Positions 62,184-64,000 of a stretch of DNA of 64,000 bases are shown here, one piece after another. The notes under the pieces were generated by a model. The model had not been told where the DNA came from, did not search any database, and was given only the letters and a program-made list of their open reading frames with translations. The position numbers and the translations under genes are program-made. This DNA is from Megalobrama amblycephala. Its lineage: Eukaryota; Chordata; Actinopteri; Cypriniformes; Xenocyprididae. The stretch's first letter is position 1. Each line of letters begins with the position of its first letter. The stretch lies in NCBI RefSeq assembly GCF_018812025.1, contig NC_063053.1:15046623-15110622 (forward strand). The letters run 5' to 3'.

Positions 62184-62760
62184 TATGTAACCCTGGACCA
62201 CAAAACCAGTCATAAGGTTCAATTTTTTTAAAATTGAGATTTATACATCATCTGGGGCCAGTTGCATAAACATAGCTATTATGTTTAGACAGTGTCTTAA
62301 GATCTAGTATGACTCACTAGCAGTTAGTCAAAGGGCAGTTAATCTTACTTTTTGGTATCAAATTAGGCCAATCTAAAAAATAAAAAACTTAGTTATGAAG
62401 GCTTAAAGAAAAGTCTTAGCAGTTTATGCAACCAGCCCCTGAAAGCTGAATAAATAAGCGTTCCATTGATGTATGGTTTGTTAGGAGGGTGCAAAAAAAA
62501 AAAAAAAAAAAAAAAAATCAAAATATTGAGAAAATCGCCTTTAAAGTTGTCCAAATGAAGTCCTTAGCAATGCATAGTCACTTACAAAAATAAATTTTTG
62601 ATATATTTACAGTAGGAAATTTACAAAATATCTTCATGGAACATGATCTTTAATTAATATCCTAATGATTTTTGGCATAACATTTTTTTTGACCCATATA
62701 ATGTGTTGTTAGCTATTGCTCCAAATATACCCATGTGACTTTGTGGTCCAGGGTCACATA
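62184..62760. mobile_element. MITE, TATGTRACCCTGGACCACAAA family, with nested element
   Basis: Inverted ends tatgtaaccctggaccacaa and ttgtggtccagggtcacata match over about 20 bp with one difference. The interior has agtcataaggttcaatttt and gctgaataaataagcgttcc, in the order I recall for this zebrafish family. It is interrupted at 62255-62438. Confidence 0.85.
62255..62438. mobile_element. Nested MITE, GGGCCAGTTGCATAAAC family
   Basis: Inverted ends gggccagttgcataaac and gtttatgcaaccagccc (two mismatches) lie between CTG copies (62252-62254 and 62439-62441), so the likely duplication is 3 bp. Removing it and one CTG rejoins catcatctg to aaagctgaa, the uninterrupted host sequence. Confidence 0.85.
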
Positions 62761-64000
62761 TTAGTATTTTTCTTTTCTTTTTTACCTCTCTGGGTTTGTC
62801 TGTATATGTGCCTCTAAAAGTGGCAGAAGACATTGAAAAGATGAATATATTTATGTTTACAGTTTGTAAGATAAAAAATTTGAAGAAAAACGGTATCCTT
62901 TATTGAACACTATGGGCCAAATTTACTAAACAGAGCAAATTAGTGTGAGATTGTATGATTCTTTTATATGTATGATTCTAGTAAATCACATTGTATGATA
63001 TTTTCCTCCAGTATATTGTGCCTGAAAGAGAAACTCCAACAAATGCATATGCAATAAAGTCAGCCACAAAAAATATCTGTCTACCTTTTCATTGCTAATT
63101 TTTCACTGCATGTCTTTTAGTAAATCCTGACATTAGCTTTGTAAGCCAAAAGAGGATTTGCACTGGCGCAAGCTGTTAGTAAAACTGGCCCTATGTGTTA
63201 TGTTTGGCTATTAGTTGTTTCTATTAGTGTCACTGTTGAATAATCTACAAAGTGCAGGGTGCGCAAAAGACAGAGACTTAGAGCTGTGGAACGGATGTTC
63301 ACAGGAGGATATAGAGCTCTGTTGACCAGTCATGTGTGACGTTGGAATGAAACTGTTGTGCTGTGTGAATGAACTAAATGAGAATATTTGTAGGGATGCA
63401 AGAGATAGGCCAAGCTGCTCTGCAGAATTATTGAAAAAACATTATTCAGTGTCAGATAAAACTGCAGTGCTTGCTTTGGCTGATATGGTGAAATGAATAA
63501 TAATGGCATGGTTAGCGAAATATTGTTTTATTATTTCGACTTCTAATTTGATGACATTTTTGTTATGTTTTATCAGGGTTTTTGTTTTGTCTTTTTAATG
63601 CTCGCATTACTGGTTTTGCCATCTAAAGAGCAAGTGCAGGTGGACCGTAGCAACAGAGAATATAGTAAATGAGAATAAATCTTGTTGAAAGCATAAACAG
63701 ATTCCTTGAGACACTTCAGCCTCTCAGAGACACAGACTGACTTAAAAAGTGCTATTTGTCAGCACAGACTTTCATGAACCTGACAGATAACAAGACTGCA
63801 CTTGACATCCACCTGATTGGCAGGGAAACATAAGGACAAGTTGACTGGTTGTTGTTGGGATTCCAGCTGCTAGGACTGGATGCCAGCCTTGCAACCGTGC
63901 CTTAGGTAGACTGTGTCTGACATTCTAAATGTAAACGTCACCTTTGATTAGTTTTGAATCAGCATAGGCAATTCATGCATGACTCACCCAGATTAGTTTG

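Larger units (their letters stand above)
56040..64000 (+). other. oprm1: oprm1 intron 1 (5' part)
   Basis: From the donor at 56040 no opioid-receptor exon is recognisable to the window edge, so intron 1 exceeds 7.9 kb. It contains the MITEs at 57499-57727, 61263-62119 and 62184-62760, a pentanucleotide repeat, and a short GGGTTAAAAATAACCCA-type fragment at about 58940-59070. I see nothing in about 56.1-57.4 or 62.8-64 kb. Confidence 0.8.

Noticed and set aside
56040..64000. Exon 2 of oprm1 in this window
   Set aside because: An exon of about 350 nt beginning with the conserved YTKMKTATN segment would give a long frame; none is present.
1..64000. CRISPR arrays, bacterial operons, prophage or defence systems
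   Set aside because: No spacer-repeat arrays, ribosome binding sites or packed coding; the window is plainly vertebrate.

Overview
The window is vertebrate nuclear DNA, most likely from a cyprinid fish. It is AT-rich and intron-rich, with GT-AG splicing, many microsatellites, and interspersed-repeat families I recognise from zebrafish and carps. I assign it to teleosts/cyprinids from these repeats and the two genes; I cannot fix the species.

Only two protein-coding genes are supported, both partial and transcribed away from each other. On the minus strand at the left is rgs17 (RZ-family regulator of G-protein signalling). Three coding exons (7257-7363, 928-1002, 358-589) join in phase into 138 residues; the last coding exon lies beyond base 1. 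A GC- and CpG-rich stretch at about 16.47-16.83 kb is the best candidate for its promoter and non-coding first exon. On the plus strand, coding exon 1 of a mu-type opioid receptor (oprm1) is at 55783-56039 with a consensus donor; its remaining exons lie beyond base 64000. The two products act in one pathway: the receptor signals through Gi/o/z proteins, and RGS17 speeds GTP hydrolysis on those alpha subunits. The order RGS17(-) / OPRM1(+) matches the human 6q25 arrangement.

Layout: 1-7.4 kb rgs17 coding exons and introns with MITEs; 7.4-16.6 kb probable rgs17 intron 1 with a large hAT-type element; 16.1-16.9 kb CpG-rich promoter candidate beside a 202-bp inverted-repeat element; 16.9-55.4 kb intergenic DNA with no credible gene, built from Tc1-like elements, hAT-type MITEs with exact 8-bp target duplications, TTAA-flanked (Kolobok-like) MITEs, a solo LTR with a 5-bp duplication, SINE and LINE remnants and simple repeats; 55.4-56.04 kb oprm1 promoter/5' UTR/exon 1; 56.04-64 kb oprm1 intron 1.

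I found no undescribed multi-gene system. The most informative structures are nested transposon insertions whose target duplications can be read directly, giving relative ages, and a fold-back element with a perfect 38-bp hairpin.
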